Of a DNA stretch of 64,000 nt, positions 17,504-25,478 are shown in pieces. Below the pieces are notes generated by a model. That model ran no database searches and had not been told where the DNA came from. It worked only from the letters and a program-made list of their open reading frames with translations. The translations under genes were made by a program, and so were the position numbers. Each line of letters starts with the position of its first letter. Position 1 is the stretch's first letter. The stretch is taken from positions 3,028,698-3,092,697 of the forward strand of contig JAAVVV010000001.1 of the NCBI GenBank assembly GCA_023910605.1, in the 5' to 3' direction. The stretch comes from Bosea sp. (in: a-proteobacteria) (lineage in GTDB: Bacteria > Pseudomonadota > Alphaproteobacteria > Rhizobiales > Beijerinckiaceae).

Positions 17504-17869
17504 ATGAGCCGCACGAATCCAGGTCCGATCGATCTCGTCCACCTGGCGCGGCAGAGCGGCGGAGATTCGACGCTTGAACATGAGCTGCTGGCGCTTTTCG
17601 CCGATCAGTGCATCCGGCATCTCGCCACCATCCGGTCCGCGCAGTCCCGCTCCGGCATGGAGGCGGCGCACACGCTGAAGGGTGCCGCCCGCGCCATCGG
17701 CGCCTGGGGCGTGGCCGACGCGGCCGAGAAGGTTGAGCATGCGCTCTCGAGCGCCGGCGCGGCCCAAATGGCCGCCCCCAACCCTGCGCCTCTGGCCGGA
17801 CTTGACGAACTCAGCCGCGCCACCGACGCCGCGCGTGCGGCCATTGCGCTCATGGCGCGCGCGGCCTGA
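17504..17869 (+). CDS. Hpt-domain phosphotransfer protein
   Basis: 121 aa, a single four-helix HPt domain. The phospho-acceptor motif is AHTLKGAARAIGAW, with the histidine at about residue 55. Such proteins relay phosphate between hybrid histidine kinases and response regulators; in alphaproteobacteria stand-alone Hpt proteins can feed the CtrA pathway, but this one is clearly smaller in context than ChpT and should not be called that. It is divergent from the GPR-like gene and followed by a strong intrinsic terminator. No kinase is nearby. Confidence 0.8.
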   Translation: MSRTNPGPIDLVHLARQSGGDSTLEHELLALFADQCIRHLATIRSAQSRSGMEAAHTLKGAARAIGAWGVADAAEKVEHALSSAGAAQMAAPNPAPLAGLDELSRATDAARAAIALMARAA

Positions 17870-17953
17870 GGCGCCCTCGCCAAAATTTCACGCGGCTTAT
17901 GAGTTGCGACGCCTTCACAAGGCTGAGCTTGCGCCTTAACTGACGGGATCGAC

Positions 17954-17985
17954 GGGCGCGCGCAGCCTATGCGGCGCCCTTTTTT
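17954..17985 (+). terminator. Intrinsic terminator after the Hpt gene
   Basis: GGGCGC/GCGCCC stem with a GCA/TGC inner pairing, followed directly by six T residues (17980-17985). It lies 85 nt after the Hpt stop and 45 nt before the ferredoxin start. Confidence 0.8.
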
Positions 17986-18029
17986 CACGCCGCCGCCGCA
18001 AGGACCGGCGGCCGTTTACGGGTTTGGCC

Positions 18030-18350
18030 ATGGCAAAGATCACCTTCATCGATTCCACAGGGGCTTCGCGCTCGGTCGAGGCGGAGGCCGGCTGCACCGT
18101 GATGGAAGCGGCGATCAAGAACGCGATCCCGGGCATCGAGGCCGAGTGCGGCGGCGCCTGCGCCTGCGCGACTTGCCACGTCTATGTCGCCGAGGACTGG
18201 GCGCAAGCTACGGGCAAGGCCGAGCCCATGGAAGAGGACATGCTCGACTTCGCCTTCGACGTGCGCCCCACCTCGCGCCTGTCCTGCCAGATCAAGGTGA
18301 AGGAGGCGCTGGACGGGCTGGTGGTCCACACCCCGGCCAGGCAGGGCTGA
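18030..18350 (+). CDS. [2Fe-2S] ferredoxin, adrenodoxin type
   Basis: 106 aa. The cluster ligands follow the C-x5-C-x2-C ... C pattern: Cys40, Cys46, Cys49 and Cys86, in [16 protein letters not shown] and RLSCQI. This vertebrate-type/adrenodoxin group passes single electrons to cytochromes P450, Rieske oxygenases or Fe-S assembly. ATG 18030 is preferred to the ATG two codons upstream because family members begin MAKITFID. No P450 or oxygenase is adjacent; it may serve the nearby redox genes but that is unproven. Confidence 0.9.
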   Translation: MAKITFIDSTGASRSVEAEAGCTVMEAAIKNAIPGIEAECGGACACATCHVYVAEDWAQATGKAEPMEEDMLDFAFDVRPTSRLSCQIKVKEALDGLVVHTPARQG

Positions 18351-18614
18351 CAGGATCCGGTTTGCGGTCGCTGCGCACGCGCCAGCCAAAGGAGCTTCCG
18401 GCATTATTGCAGAGGCTTTCTGGCGGAACTGCAAGATCAAATTAAAGTGTAACGAGCTGAAGCAGCGCGGGAGTTTACATGCTTGCGCTGTGTAGTACCG
18501 TCTCGCATGACGGCTCACGGCATGCAGTGTCAGTTCGTCAGTTCACGCACCAGAGAGCGCCTTCGGGTAGAGCTCGCCGCATAACACCTTTCGACAATCC
18601 GGAGTCCTCCGAAA

Positions 18615-19094
18615 ATGCTGCGTTTCGTCGCACTGTCAGCCGCGGTCATCCTCATGGCGACCACGGCGCAAGCCCAGAATGCTGACGCCATCAAGCAGCG
18701 GCGCGAGGCCATGCGCGCCATCGCCCAGGCTGGCGGAGACCCCTTCAAGATGACCCGCGGCGAGCTTCCCTTCGCCCTTGCCCCGGTCCAGGCGGTTCTG
18801 AAGTCGATCCAGGACAACGCGCCCAGGTTCAGGGCTGCGTTTCCGGACAACTCGAAGACCGGCTCCACCGATGCGACCGAGAAAGTCTGGACTTCCCGCG
18901 CGGAATTCGACGCGATCATCGACAAGTGGGTGGCGGACGCCAAGGCCGCTTCGGTCTCCATCACCGACGAAGCCTCGTTCAAGGTCGAGTATGCGAAGCT
19001 CGCCGCCACCTGCGGCAGCTGCCATGGGAACCGGGGCGGCTATGCACCTGGCCTGAGCGACTCTTTCCGCCGGATGCAGACCCCGCTCCAGTGA
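18615..19094 (+). CDS. Class II cytochrome c (c-prime/c556 type)
   Basis: 159 aa. A cleavable signal peptide ends at about residue 20 (TTAQAQ). The body is a predicted four-helix bundle and the single heme-binding site CGSCH is near the C-terminus (Cys133, Cys136, His137), the mark of class II cytochromes. It would be periplasmic. The gene is 82 bp before a diheme cytochrome c on the same strand, and both face a molybdenum hydroxylase gene, which suggests a shared electron path. Confidence 0.88.
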   Translation: MLRFVALSAAVILMATTAQAQNADAIKQRREAMRAIAQAGGDPFKMTRGELPFALAPVQAVLKSIQDNAPRFRAAFPDNSKTGSTDATEKVWTSRAEFDAIIDKWVADAKAASVSITDEASFKVEYAKLAATCGSCHGNRGGYAPGLSDSFRRMQTPLQ

Positions 19095-19176
19095 AGTCCG
19101 GCCCGCGAGGGCTGCGCTCTTCGCTCAGTCGGCTTCGCGGCTGCCTGAACTGGAGTGAAACCGCGTCCGGGAGCCT

Positions 19177-20115
19177 GTGATGCCAAGACTGCTCAAACTT
19201 GTGGCTGCAGGCATCGGCGCAGCATTGGCCACAGGCGGCGGCATGTTGCTCTATCTTGCTATGCCGGCTGTCATCCCGGCCTCTGCGATGAGCGCCCGCC
19301 AGGCAGATCTGACCAATGGAAGGACCATCTTCCATGTCGGCGGGTGCGCATCATGCCACGCCACTGGCGACAAGAGAGATCCGTTCAGCCTTGGCGGCGG
19401 GCACGCGCTCAAGACTTCATTTGGCACTTTCATAGCACCAAACATCTCTTCTCACCCCACGGCCGGCATCGGCAGCTGGAGCGAGGCGGAATTTGCGACT
19501 GCGATGATCAAGGGTGTCGGCAAGAGGGGAGAACATCTTTACCCCGCCTTCCCCTATACATCCTACCAGAGGCTGAAGCTTGAGGATGTTCAGGACCTGT
19601 TCGCCTTCATGAAGACGCTTCCGGCCGTTGACAAGCCGAATGCTCCCCATGATCTGGCTTTCCCGTTCAATATACGCCTCACGCTTGGCATGTGGAAGCT
19701 TCTCTTCCTCGACGGCAAAGCTTTCGAGCCCAGAACGTCTCTCAGCCCGGCAATGAACCGCGGCGCCTATCTTGTGGAAGGCGCCGGCCACTGCGCCGAG
19801 TGCCATTCACGCCGCAATGCGCTGGGTGCGATCACGGCCGGGGGCCGCATGGCGGGAGGCCCCAATGCCGAGGGCAAGGGCTTCGTGCCGAACATCTCGC
19901 AACATGCCGCCGATGGTCTGGCCGACTGGAGCGTAACGGATTTCGAGATGCTGCTGCTCAATGGCGGCACGCCTGCCGGCGCATTCGTCGCCGACGAGAT
20001 GGCCGACGTCGTGAAGAACACGGCACAACTCAGCCCTGAGGATCGACGCGCCATGGCCGAGTACCTCAAGAGCCTGCCCCCGCGTGCTGGCCGCCGACAA
20101 ATCGCAGCGCGCTGA
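19177..20115 (+). CDS. Diheme cytochrome c
   Basis: 312 aa with an N-terminal signal/anchor segment (about residues 6-33) and two class I heme c sites: CASCH (Cys56, Cys59, His60) and CAECH (Cys205, Cys208, His209). Proteins of this kind act as the membrane-anchored electron acceptor subunit of periplasmic dehydrogenases, including molybdenum hydroxylases and sugar/alcohol dehydrogenases. Its stop is 18 bp from the stop of the convergent Mo-hydroxylase gene. Methionine axial ligands may be in PNIS... segments but were not assigned. Confidence 0.88.
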   Translation: MMPRLLKLVAAGIGAALATGGGMLLYLAMPAVIPASAMSARQADLTNGRTIFHVGGCASCHATGDKRDPFSLGGGHALKTSFGTFIAPNISSHPTAGIGSWSEAEFATAMIKGVGKRGEHLYPAFPYTSYQRLKLEDVQDLFAFMKTLPAVDKPNAPHDLAFPFNIRLTLGMWKLLFLDGKAFEPRTSLSPAMNRGAYLVEGAGHCAECHSRRNALGAITAGGRMAGGPNAEGKGFVPNISQHAADGLADWSVTDFEMLLLNGGTPAGAFVADEMADVVKNTAQLSPEDRRAMAEYLKSLPPRAGRRQIAAR

Positions 20116-20133
20116 AGCGCTGCGGCGCTTCCG

Positions 20134-22434
20134 TCAGGCTCCGCTGCGGATCAGCTTCATCAGCTTGGCAGGCGTCGCGGGCATGTCAATGCAGGTGGAT
20201 TTGCCCGCCCGCTTGAGTGCATCCACCACGGCGTTCATCACTGCGGGGCAAGCGCCGATCGCGCCGGCCTCCCCTGCGCCCTTGACGCCGAGCGCGTTGG
20301 TGACGCAGCGAACGTTCCGTGTTTCAAAATGGAAGCTCGGTGAGTCCGCCGCGCGCGGCATGGCGTAGTCCATGTAGGTGGCCGTCAGCATCTGCCCGCT
20401 GGAGTCGAATTTGACCTCCTCCATCAGCGCTTGCCCGATGCCCTGGACCGCGCCGCCATGAACCTGACCAGCCAGCATGTGCGGATTGAGCGTGTCGCCG
20501 AAATCGTCCACCACCACGTAGTTGACGATGCGGGTCGCGCCCGTGTCTCCATCGATCTCGATTTCGGCGATATGCGTGCCGTTCGGGTAGGTCGCTTCGG
20601 GCGGCTTCCACGTGTCCTTTACGGTGAGCAGGTCAGGCGTGGCGCCCGGCAGCTGCGCGATCTCGGCGAAGCTCATCGCCTTGTCCGTGCCGGCGATGCG
20701 CACGGCCCCGGCGCCGATCTCGAGGTCGGCCACGGCCGTCTCGAGCTTGTCGGCAGCCAGCCGCTTCAGGTTCTCGGCCATTGTGCGCGAGGCATGGGCC
20801 AGAGCCGAGCCGCCGACCGGGATTGAACGCGAGCCGCCCGTGCCCGAGCCATGCTCGATCTGGTCGGTATCGCCCTGAAGGACGCGGATCCTGTCGAGCG
20901 GCAGGTCGAGTTCCTGCGAAACCAGCTGCGCGTAGGCCGTCTCATGGCCCTGCCCGTTGGACTGGGAACCGATCTTCACGGTCGCCGAGCCGTCCGCCTC
21001 GATCGTCACCCAGGCGCTTTCCGGCCCGCCGCCGCCGCAGGCCTCGATGTAGCTCGCCATGCCGATGCCGCGCAGCTTGGCCGCACGCGCCGCCTGACGC
21101 GCCCGGGCCGGGAAGCCGGCCCAATCGGCGCGTTCCATGGCCAGGCGCATGTGCCCGTCGAACTCGCCTGAGTCATAGATGGGGCCGGTCTGCGTCCTGT
21201 AGGGCATCTGACGCGGCTTCACGAAATTCTGCCTGCGCACCGCCTCGGGCTTGCGCCCTGTCTGAAAGGCGACCTCGTCGACAAGCCGCTCGATGAGATA
21301 GGCAGCCTCCGGCCGCCCCGCGCCGCGATAGGCGTCAACCGGCGTGGTGTGGGTGAGCACGCCCCTGAATTCGACATGCACCGCCGGGATGTCATAGCAG
21401 CCCGAGGTCATGGTCGTGCCGACCCACGGAATGAAGGGTCCATATTGCGAGAGCGTCGCGCCCATGTCGGCGTCAAGCTGCACCTTCAGCCCGATGAACC
21501 TGCCCTTCTCGTCGAGCGCCATCGTCGCGGTGGCGAGGTTCGCCCGACCATGCGCGTCGGCGAGGAAATGCTCGGTCCGCTCGGCCACCCACTTCACGGG
21601 GCGCTTCAGCATCTCCGCCGCGACGAGCACAAGCGGATATTCGCTGTAGAGGAAGATCTTGGTGCCGAAGCCCCCTCCCACATCGGGCGTCACCACCCGC
21701 AGCCGGGCTGGTTCGATATGGAGAACGTTGTCGCAAAGCAGATCGCGCACGCCATGGCTGCCCTGACTGCCAAGGGTCAGCGTGTAGCGCCTGGTCTTGG
21801 TGTCGTATTCGCCAAGCGCCGCGCGCGTCTCCATGTAGCTGGAGACGAGGCGGTTGTTCACGATCGTCAGCGAGACGGTGCGTGCCGCGCGGGCGAAGGC
21901 GGCATCCGCCCTGTCCTTGTCGCCCTGTTGCGCCACGAAGGCGATGTTGCCTGCCCGGTCGGGCCAAACCTGCGGCGCGCCCGGCGCGACGGCCTCGCGC
22001 AGACCGGTGACGGCCGGCAGCGGGCTGTAGTCGATTCCGATCGCCTCGGCGGCGTCGCGCGCCCGGTCAATCGTCTCCGCCACGATGAAGGCCACGGGCT
22101 CGCCGACATGGCGCACCGTGCCATTGGCCAGCACCGGGTGGGGCGTGGGCTTAACCGGCGTGTCGTCGATGGTCTGGATCAGGCCCTTGCAGGGGAGATC
22201 GCCCAGATGCCCGATCTCGGCATGGGTCAGCACCAGCTTCACGCCCTTCATCGCCCGCGCCGTCTCAAGATCGGTGAAGCGGAACGTGGCATGGGCGTGC
22301 GGGCTGCGCAGAACGAGCGCATGCAGGCACTTCTCAGGCAGGAGATCGGCTGTATAGCGCCCCGCTCCGGTTATGAAACGCTTGTCCTCAAGACGATGCA
22401 CGGGTTGGCCCATGCCGAACTTCATTGGTCGCAT
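20134..22434 (-). CDS. Xanthine dehydrogenase-family molybdopterin-binding large subunit
   Basis: 766 aa. Moco-binding segments are visible: DVGGGFGTKIFLYSEYPLVL, VDAYRGAGRPEAAYLIERLV and the active-site GAGEAGAIGA with the conserved Glu near the C-terminus. The AYRGAGRP loop, not AYRCSFR, rules out form I CO dehydrogenase. Neither the FAD subunit nor the [2Fe-2S] subunit gene that usually accompanies it is adjacent. A rhodanese gene lies upstream on the same strand and two c-type cytochromes converge on it. Likely an aldehyde or N-heterocycle hydroxylase; substrate unknown. Start at ATG 22434 (MRPMKFGMGQPVHRLEDKRF); ATG 22425 is an alternative. Confidence 0.88.
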   Translation of the reverse strand: MRPMKFGMGQPVHRLEDKRFITGAGRYTADLLPEKCLHALVLRSPHAHATFRFTDLETARAMKGVKLVLTHAEIGHLGDLPCKGLIQTIDDTPVKPTPHPVLANGTVRHVGEPVAFIVAETIDRARDAAEAIGIDYSPLPAVTGLREAVAPGAPQVWPDRAGNIAFVAQQGDKDRADAAFARAARTVSLTIVNNRLVSSYMETRAALGEYDTKTRRYTLTLGSQGSHGVRDLLCDNVLHIEPARLRVVTPDVGGGFGTKIFLYSEYPLVLVAAEMLKRPVKWVAERTEHFLADAHGRANLATATMALDEKGRFIGLKVQLDADMGATLSQYGPFIPWVGTTMTSGCYDIPAVHVEFRGVLTHTTPVDAYRGAGRPEAAYLIERLVDEVAFQTGRKPEAVRRQNFVKPRQMPYRTQTGPIYDSGEFDGHMRLAMERADWAGFPARARQAARAAKLRGIGMASYIEACGGGGPESAWVTIEADGSATVKIGSQSNGQGHETAYAQLVSQELDLPLDRIRVLQGDTDQIEHGSGTGGSRSIPVGGSALAHASRTMAENLKRLAADKLETAVADLEIGAGAVRIAGTDKAMSFAEIAQLPGATPDLLTVKDTWKPPEATYPNGTHIAEIEIDGDTGATRIVNYVVVDDFGDTLNPHMLAGQVHGGAVQGIGQALMEEVKFDSSGQMLTATYMDYAMPRAADSPSFHFETRNVRCVTNALGVKGAGEAGAIGACPAVMNAVVDALKRAGKSTCIDMPATPAKLMKLIRSGA

Positions 22435-22543
22435 ATCGCTCGCATCCTGAATCTCAGTCCGAAGATAGGTATTGGGCAGCAATCAGGCCGGTTAGGCAAG
22501 GGCGCAGTGCGCAGTGCGGCCATGTGTCCCCGCCAAGGCAGCA

Positions 22544-22858
22544 TCAGCCCTGCTCGACCGGCCCGCCCGACATCAGCCAATCCTTGAAGCCGCCCCCATA
22601 GTGGCTGTCCGCCGCAAGCCCGGCCGCTTGCGCCAGATCGAGCGCGCGCAGGGACCGGATGCCGGCAGCACAGGAGAAAACGATCGTCCGGCCTTCGGTC
22701 TGGGCCAGCGCCTCGGGCGTGAACTGCGAGAGCGGCATCGAGGTCGATCCTGGAATGTGCGCCATCGCGAACTCGTGCGGCTCGCGCACGTCGACGAGCA
22801 GGATCGTGCCTCCGGCAAGCCCCTTGCTGACCTCGTCCCGTGTCCAGTCGCGCACCAT
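22544..22858 (-). CDS. Rhodanese-like sulfurtransferase
   Basis: 104 aa, a single rhodanese domain with VDVREPHEFAMAHIPGS (about residues 22-38) and the active-site loop CAAGIRS beginning at Cys63. ATG 22858 gives the normal N-terminus (MVRDWTRDEV); an upstream in-frame start would add 21 atypical residues. It is 109 bp upstream of the Mo-hydroxylase gene on the same strand. Sulfur delivery to Moco is a possible role, but single-domain rhodaneses are common and this is inference. Confidence 0.88.
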   Translation of the reverse strand: MVRDWTRDEVSKGLAGGTILLVDVREPHEFAMAHIPGSTSMPLSQFTPEALAQTEGRTIVFSCAAGIRSLRALDLAQAAGLAADSHYGGGFKDWLMSGGPVEQG

Positions 22859-23049
22859 GGCTGCCTCGCTCCTGTTTGGCCGTCGCACCACAGAGCTATC
22901 GGAAGCCGCACGAACTGCCAAGAAGTCGAAGGCCGAAGCGCCCGAATTAAAGTGCCGGACCAGCCACCGGATTGAATATCAATTATTATGTATTTGTAAA
23001 TTGTTCTCCTTTTTGATGAGCGCCACGTTTTGCCTCGAACCGGTTTCGC
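22859..23049. promoter_or_regulatory. AT-rich divergent promoter region
   Basis: Between the rhodanese and PilZ-like genes. The stretch 22970-23015 is markedly AT-rich for this genome. A possible plus-strand sigma-70 promoter is TTGAAT at 22972 with TGTAAA at 22995 (17-bp spacing). Confidence 0.3.
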
Positions 23050-24069
23050 ATGTCCAGCATCGAAGATCCGCGCCTCATCGCCGCTCCCGCCATCGCAGGC
23101 GAAGCGACAGCCTTGGCGGACCCGGCCCTGGCGCACGTCATCGCCGGCTCGGCCGAGAAGCTGATGAAGCTCACCAGAGACCCGCGCCGCGCGCGGCGCC
23201 TGGAGCGGCTGCTGATAGCGGCGCGGACACTGGGCGCGGATCGCCGGATCGGAGCCCGCCTGCCCTACCGCGCCAAGGTCTGCGTGGAGACCCAAGGCGT
23301 CGTCATCGAATCGCGCAGTTTCGACATCGGCAATGAGGGCATCATGATCGAGCGCGCCGCGGGCTGGCCGCCGGTCGATGGCGACTGCGGTGCGGTCAAG
23401 CTGTCCGTTCACGGAATTGGCGACTTCTCTGCGCGAGTCGCTGCGCTGGACCTCGACAGCGTTTCCCTGGCGCTGCAAGCCCCCTTGACGCCCTCGTCGG
23501 GGGAGAGGCTGATTCAGCTGCTCGGTTTGCTGGAGTCCGACAACGCCGCCGCGATCACGACGGCGCGGCATTTCGCGCATGACATTGCCAGCGCCCTTCT
23601 GGCCTGCGTGGAGCGTCGGCAGGCCACGATCGCGGATCTCTGCTCGGGCGAACTCGATCGGCTTGCCGGCAGCGACCCGGCCCAGTTCAGCCATCCGGCC
23701 GGCCCGGTCTTCGCCGAGATCCTGCCGCCGGTGCTGAACCGCTTCTGCAAGCCAGAGGCCGGCATCGTCTACGCGGTCGCGACGGACCGTTCCTGCTATG
23801 TGCCGGTGCATAACAGCCGGTTTTCGCAGGCGCAGCGATCCGGGGATCTGGCTTTCAACCACGGCTTCGCACGCGATCGCCGCATCTATGACGACCGATG
23901 GACCCTGCGCGCTGCCATCTTCGCGCAAGGTCCGGTTGTGCAGGCCTATCCGCGCGACGTGCCCAAAGGCTTGGGCGAGGTCGTGCGCGAGGTCTCTGCG
24001 CCGATCATCGTGTCGGGACGCCGCTGGGGCGCCGCTCAGATCGGCTACCTCATGGACGAGGCCGGTTGA
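23050..24069 (+). CDS. PilZ-like protein with chemoreceptor-type C-terminal domain
   Basis: 339 aa, soluble. Residues 66-145 look like a PilZ fold (RRIGARLPYR, then SRSFDIGNEGIMIE). A helical stretch (150-200) joins it to residues 215-336, which resemble the domain found at the C-terminus of many alphaproteobacterial methyl-accepting chemotaxis proteins: FAEILPPVLNRF, YVPVHNSRFSQAQ, RRIYDDR, VVQAYPRDV, VSAPIIVSGRRWGAAQIGY. The methyl-accepting signalling domain itself is absent. This suggests a second-messenger-linked sensor or adaptor. No strong ribosome-binding site precedes ATG 23050. Both domain calls are by pattern recognition. Confidence 0.65.
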   Translation: MSSIEDPRLIAAPAIAGEATALADPALAHVIAGSAEKLMKLTRDPRRARRLERLLIAARTLGADRRIGARLPYRAKVCVETQGVVIESRSFDIGNEGIMIERAAGWPPVDGDCGAVKLSVHGIGDFSARVAALDLDSVSLALQAPLTPSSGERLIQLLGLLESDNAAAITTARHFAHDIASALLACVERRQATIADLCSGELDRLAGSDPAQFSHPAGPVFAEILPPVLNRFCKPEAGIVYAVATDRSCYVPVHNSRFSQAQRSGDLAFNHGFARDRRIYDDRWTLRAAIFAQGPVVQAYPRDVPKGLGEVVREVSAPIIVSGRRWGAAQIGYLMDEAG

Positions 24070-24072
24070 GCC

Positions 24073-24516
24073 TCAGTTCATCGGGGGAATCCGCAGCACC
24101 CAGCCCGGCATGATGAGGTCCGGGTTCTTGACCGGCGGCGAGTTCGCCTTGACGATCTCCGTGTAATTGGCACCCTTGCCCTTGCCGTAGTGCTGTTCGG
24201 CGATCTTCCAGAGCGTGTCGCCCTTCTGGACGGTGTACATGGCCGAGGCGGCCACCTCGTTGTTGACTATCAGATTGCTCTCGACCTCGCCAACCCCCAC
24301 AGTATTGCCAAGAGCAAGGATGATCTTTTCAGCTTCTTCAGTTGTCATTGCGGGGCCGGATACGGAAACCTTATCACCATTCACCACAATATTGACATTG
24401 GAGGGAAGTCCGTGATTGGCCAGTTCCTTCTGCAGCGTGTCAGCAGAGGCCGCCTGAGCCGGGCTGGAACCGAAGATCTTGGCGCCGGCATTCTTGATGA
24501 ACTTGAACAGCCCCAT
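24073..24516 (-). CDS. lysM: BON-LysM domain protein (YgaU/Kbp-like)
   Basis: 147 aa. A BON-type region (about residues 25-85, LQKELANHGLPSNVNIVVNG) is followed by a C-terminal LysM (about 93-145: YTVQKGDTLWKIAEQHYGKG ... DLIMPGWVLRIP). This is the architecture of E. coli YgaU/Kbp, a K+-binding cytoplasmic protein with a LysM fold. The start MGLFKFIKNAGAKIFG is typical of the family. No signal peptide is seen. It converges tightly on the PilZ-like gene (3 bp between stops). Confidence 0.9.
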   Translation of the reverse strand: MGLFKFIKNAGAKIFGSSPAQAASADTLQKELANHGLPSNVNIVVNGDKVSVSGPAMTTEEAEKIILALGNTVGVGEVESNLIVNNEVAASAMYTVQKGDTLWKIAEQHYGKGKGANYTEIVKANSPPVKNPDLIMPGWVLRIPPMN

Positions 24517-24606
24517 TTCCAATCTCCATGGTCCTTGTCGGGCGGCAATCAAGCACAGGCGCGCGCCGCGGATCAAGCGTTTAACGATCCTTGCAGGATT
24601 GCCTCA

Positions 24607-24630
24607 GGAAACGCCCATGCGGGCGTTTCC
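24607..24630. repeat. Perfect 10-bp inverted repeat (hairpin) in a divergent region
   Basis: GGAAACGCCC, loop ATGC, GGGCGTTTCC. It lies between the divergently oriented lysM and small membrane protein genes, so it does not end either of them. Either strand could form the hairpin; TTTCC follows on both strands. Confidence 0.6.
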
Positions 24631-24773
24631 CTGCACGCTCGGCCACTGACGGATCTGTGAAGCCGTCGAGACGGACAGGCGCTGGTCCGGCCATTACAGC
24701 GCCTTGTTTTGCACTGCAATATGATGGCGTCTGGCGTCAGCGCCGGCCAGATCGATGCGAGGGAGGCCGAGTG

Positions 24774-24917
24774 ATGGTAAGCATGCTTGAAGGTGTTCGC
24801 GAAAGCTTCACGCTCTATCTCGGCGCGGGATTGATGCTCTCCATCGCAAGCCTATGGGCGGCCGTCATGGCGATGAAGGCCCAGGACCGGCACGCGACAG
24901 GCCGCAAGCGCGACTGA
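24774..24917 (+). CDS. Small single-pass membrane protein
   Basis: 47 aa. One hydrophobic segment (about residues 14-34, YLGAGLMLSIASLWAAVMAM) followed by a basic tail (RHATGRKRD). GGGAGG at 24761-24766 is seven bases from the ATG, a strong ribosome-binding site, which is the main reason to believe it. No family recognised and no operon partner; the next gene starts 129 bp downstream. Confidence 0.5.
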   Translation: MVSMLEGVRESFTLYLGAGLMLSIASLWAAVMAMKAQDRHATGRKRD

Positions 24918-25046
24918 GGCCGGGCACGGCGTCTGCCCGCCTTCGTGCTCTGCGAGAAACCGCGTTTTTGCAGGCCCCGGGCTTGCCCTTCGCGCTGGAT
25001 CGGGTCTATCCGCAGATCAGGTTTCAGTTCGACCCAAGGATCCGCC

Positions 25047-25478
25047 ATGCCCCTGACACTATCCGACGCGCAGACCATCCTCGCCGCAGCGCTTGCCGAA
25101 GGGCGCGCCAAATCGATGAATGCGCTCGCGATCTGCATCCTGGATGACCGCGGCGCGGTCAAGCTGGCGGCTTGCGAGGATGGCACCAGCCTCAAGCGCG
25201 CCGACATAGCGCGCGGCAAGGCCATGGGGGCGATCAGCCTCGGCGTCGGCTCGCGCGCCATCGCGCGCATGGCTGGCGAGCGGCCCCATTTCATCTCCGC
25301 AGCGACCCAAGCCTTTGGCGGAGCGCTGATTCCCGTCGCCGGCGGCGTCCTGGTTCGCGATGCGGCCGGCACCCTGCTGGGCGCGATCGGCGTGTCGGGC
25401 GACACGTCCGACAATGACGAGATCGCCGCCATGGCCGGCATCGCGGCAGCGGGACTCAAGGGCGACCCCGGCGCCTGA
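25047..25478 (+). CDS. GlcG/HbpS family protein (DUF336)
   Basis: 143 aa. Family hallmarks are LTLSDAQTILAAALAEGRAK at the N-terminus, the RADIARGKAMGAISLG stretch and FGGALIPVAGGVLVRDAAG with IGVSGDTSDNDE near the end. Members include heme-binding HbpS and GlcG; many have unknown roles. No signal peptide. It appears monocistronic and is followed by a long perfect inverted repeat. Confidence 0.88.
   Translation: MPLTLSDAQTILAAALAEGRAKSMNALAICILDDRGAVKLAACEDGTSLKRADIARGKAMGAISLGVGSRAIARMAGERPHFISAATQAFGGALIPVAGGVLVRDAAGTLLGAIGVSGDTSDNDEIAAMAGIAAAGLKGDPGA

Noticed and set aside
20134-22434. Form I aerobic carbon monoxide dehydrogenase (CoxL)
   Set aside because: The active-site loop reads AYRGAGRP and not the AYRCSFR of CoxL, and coxM/coxS are absent.
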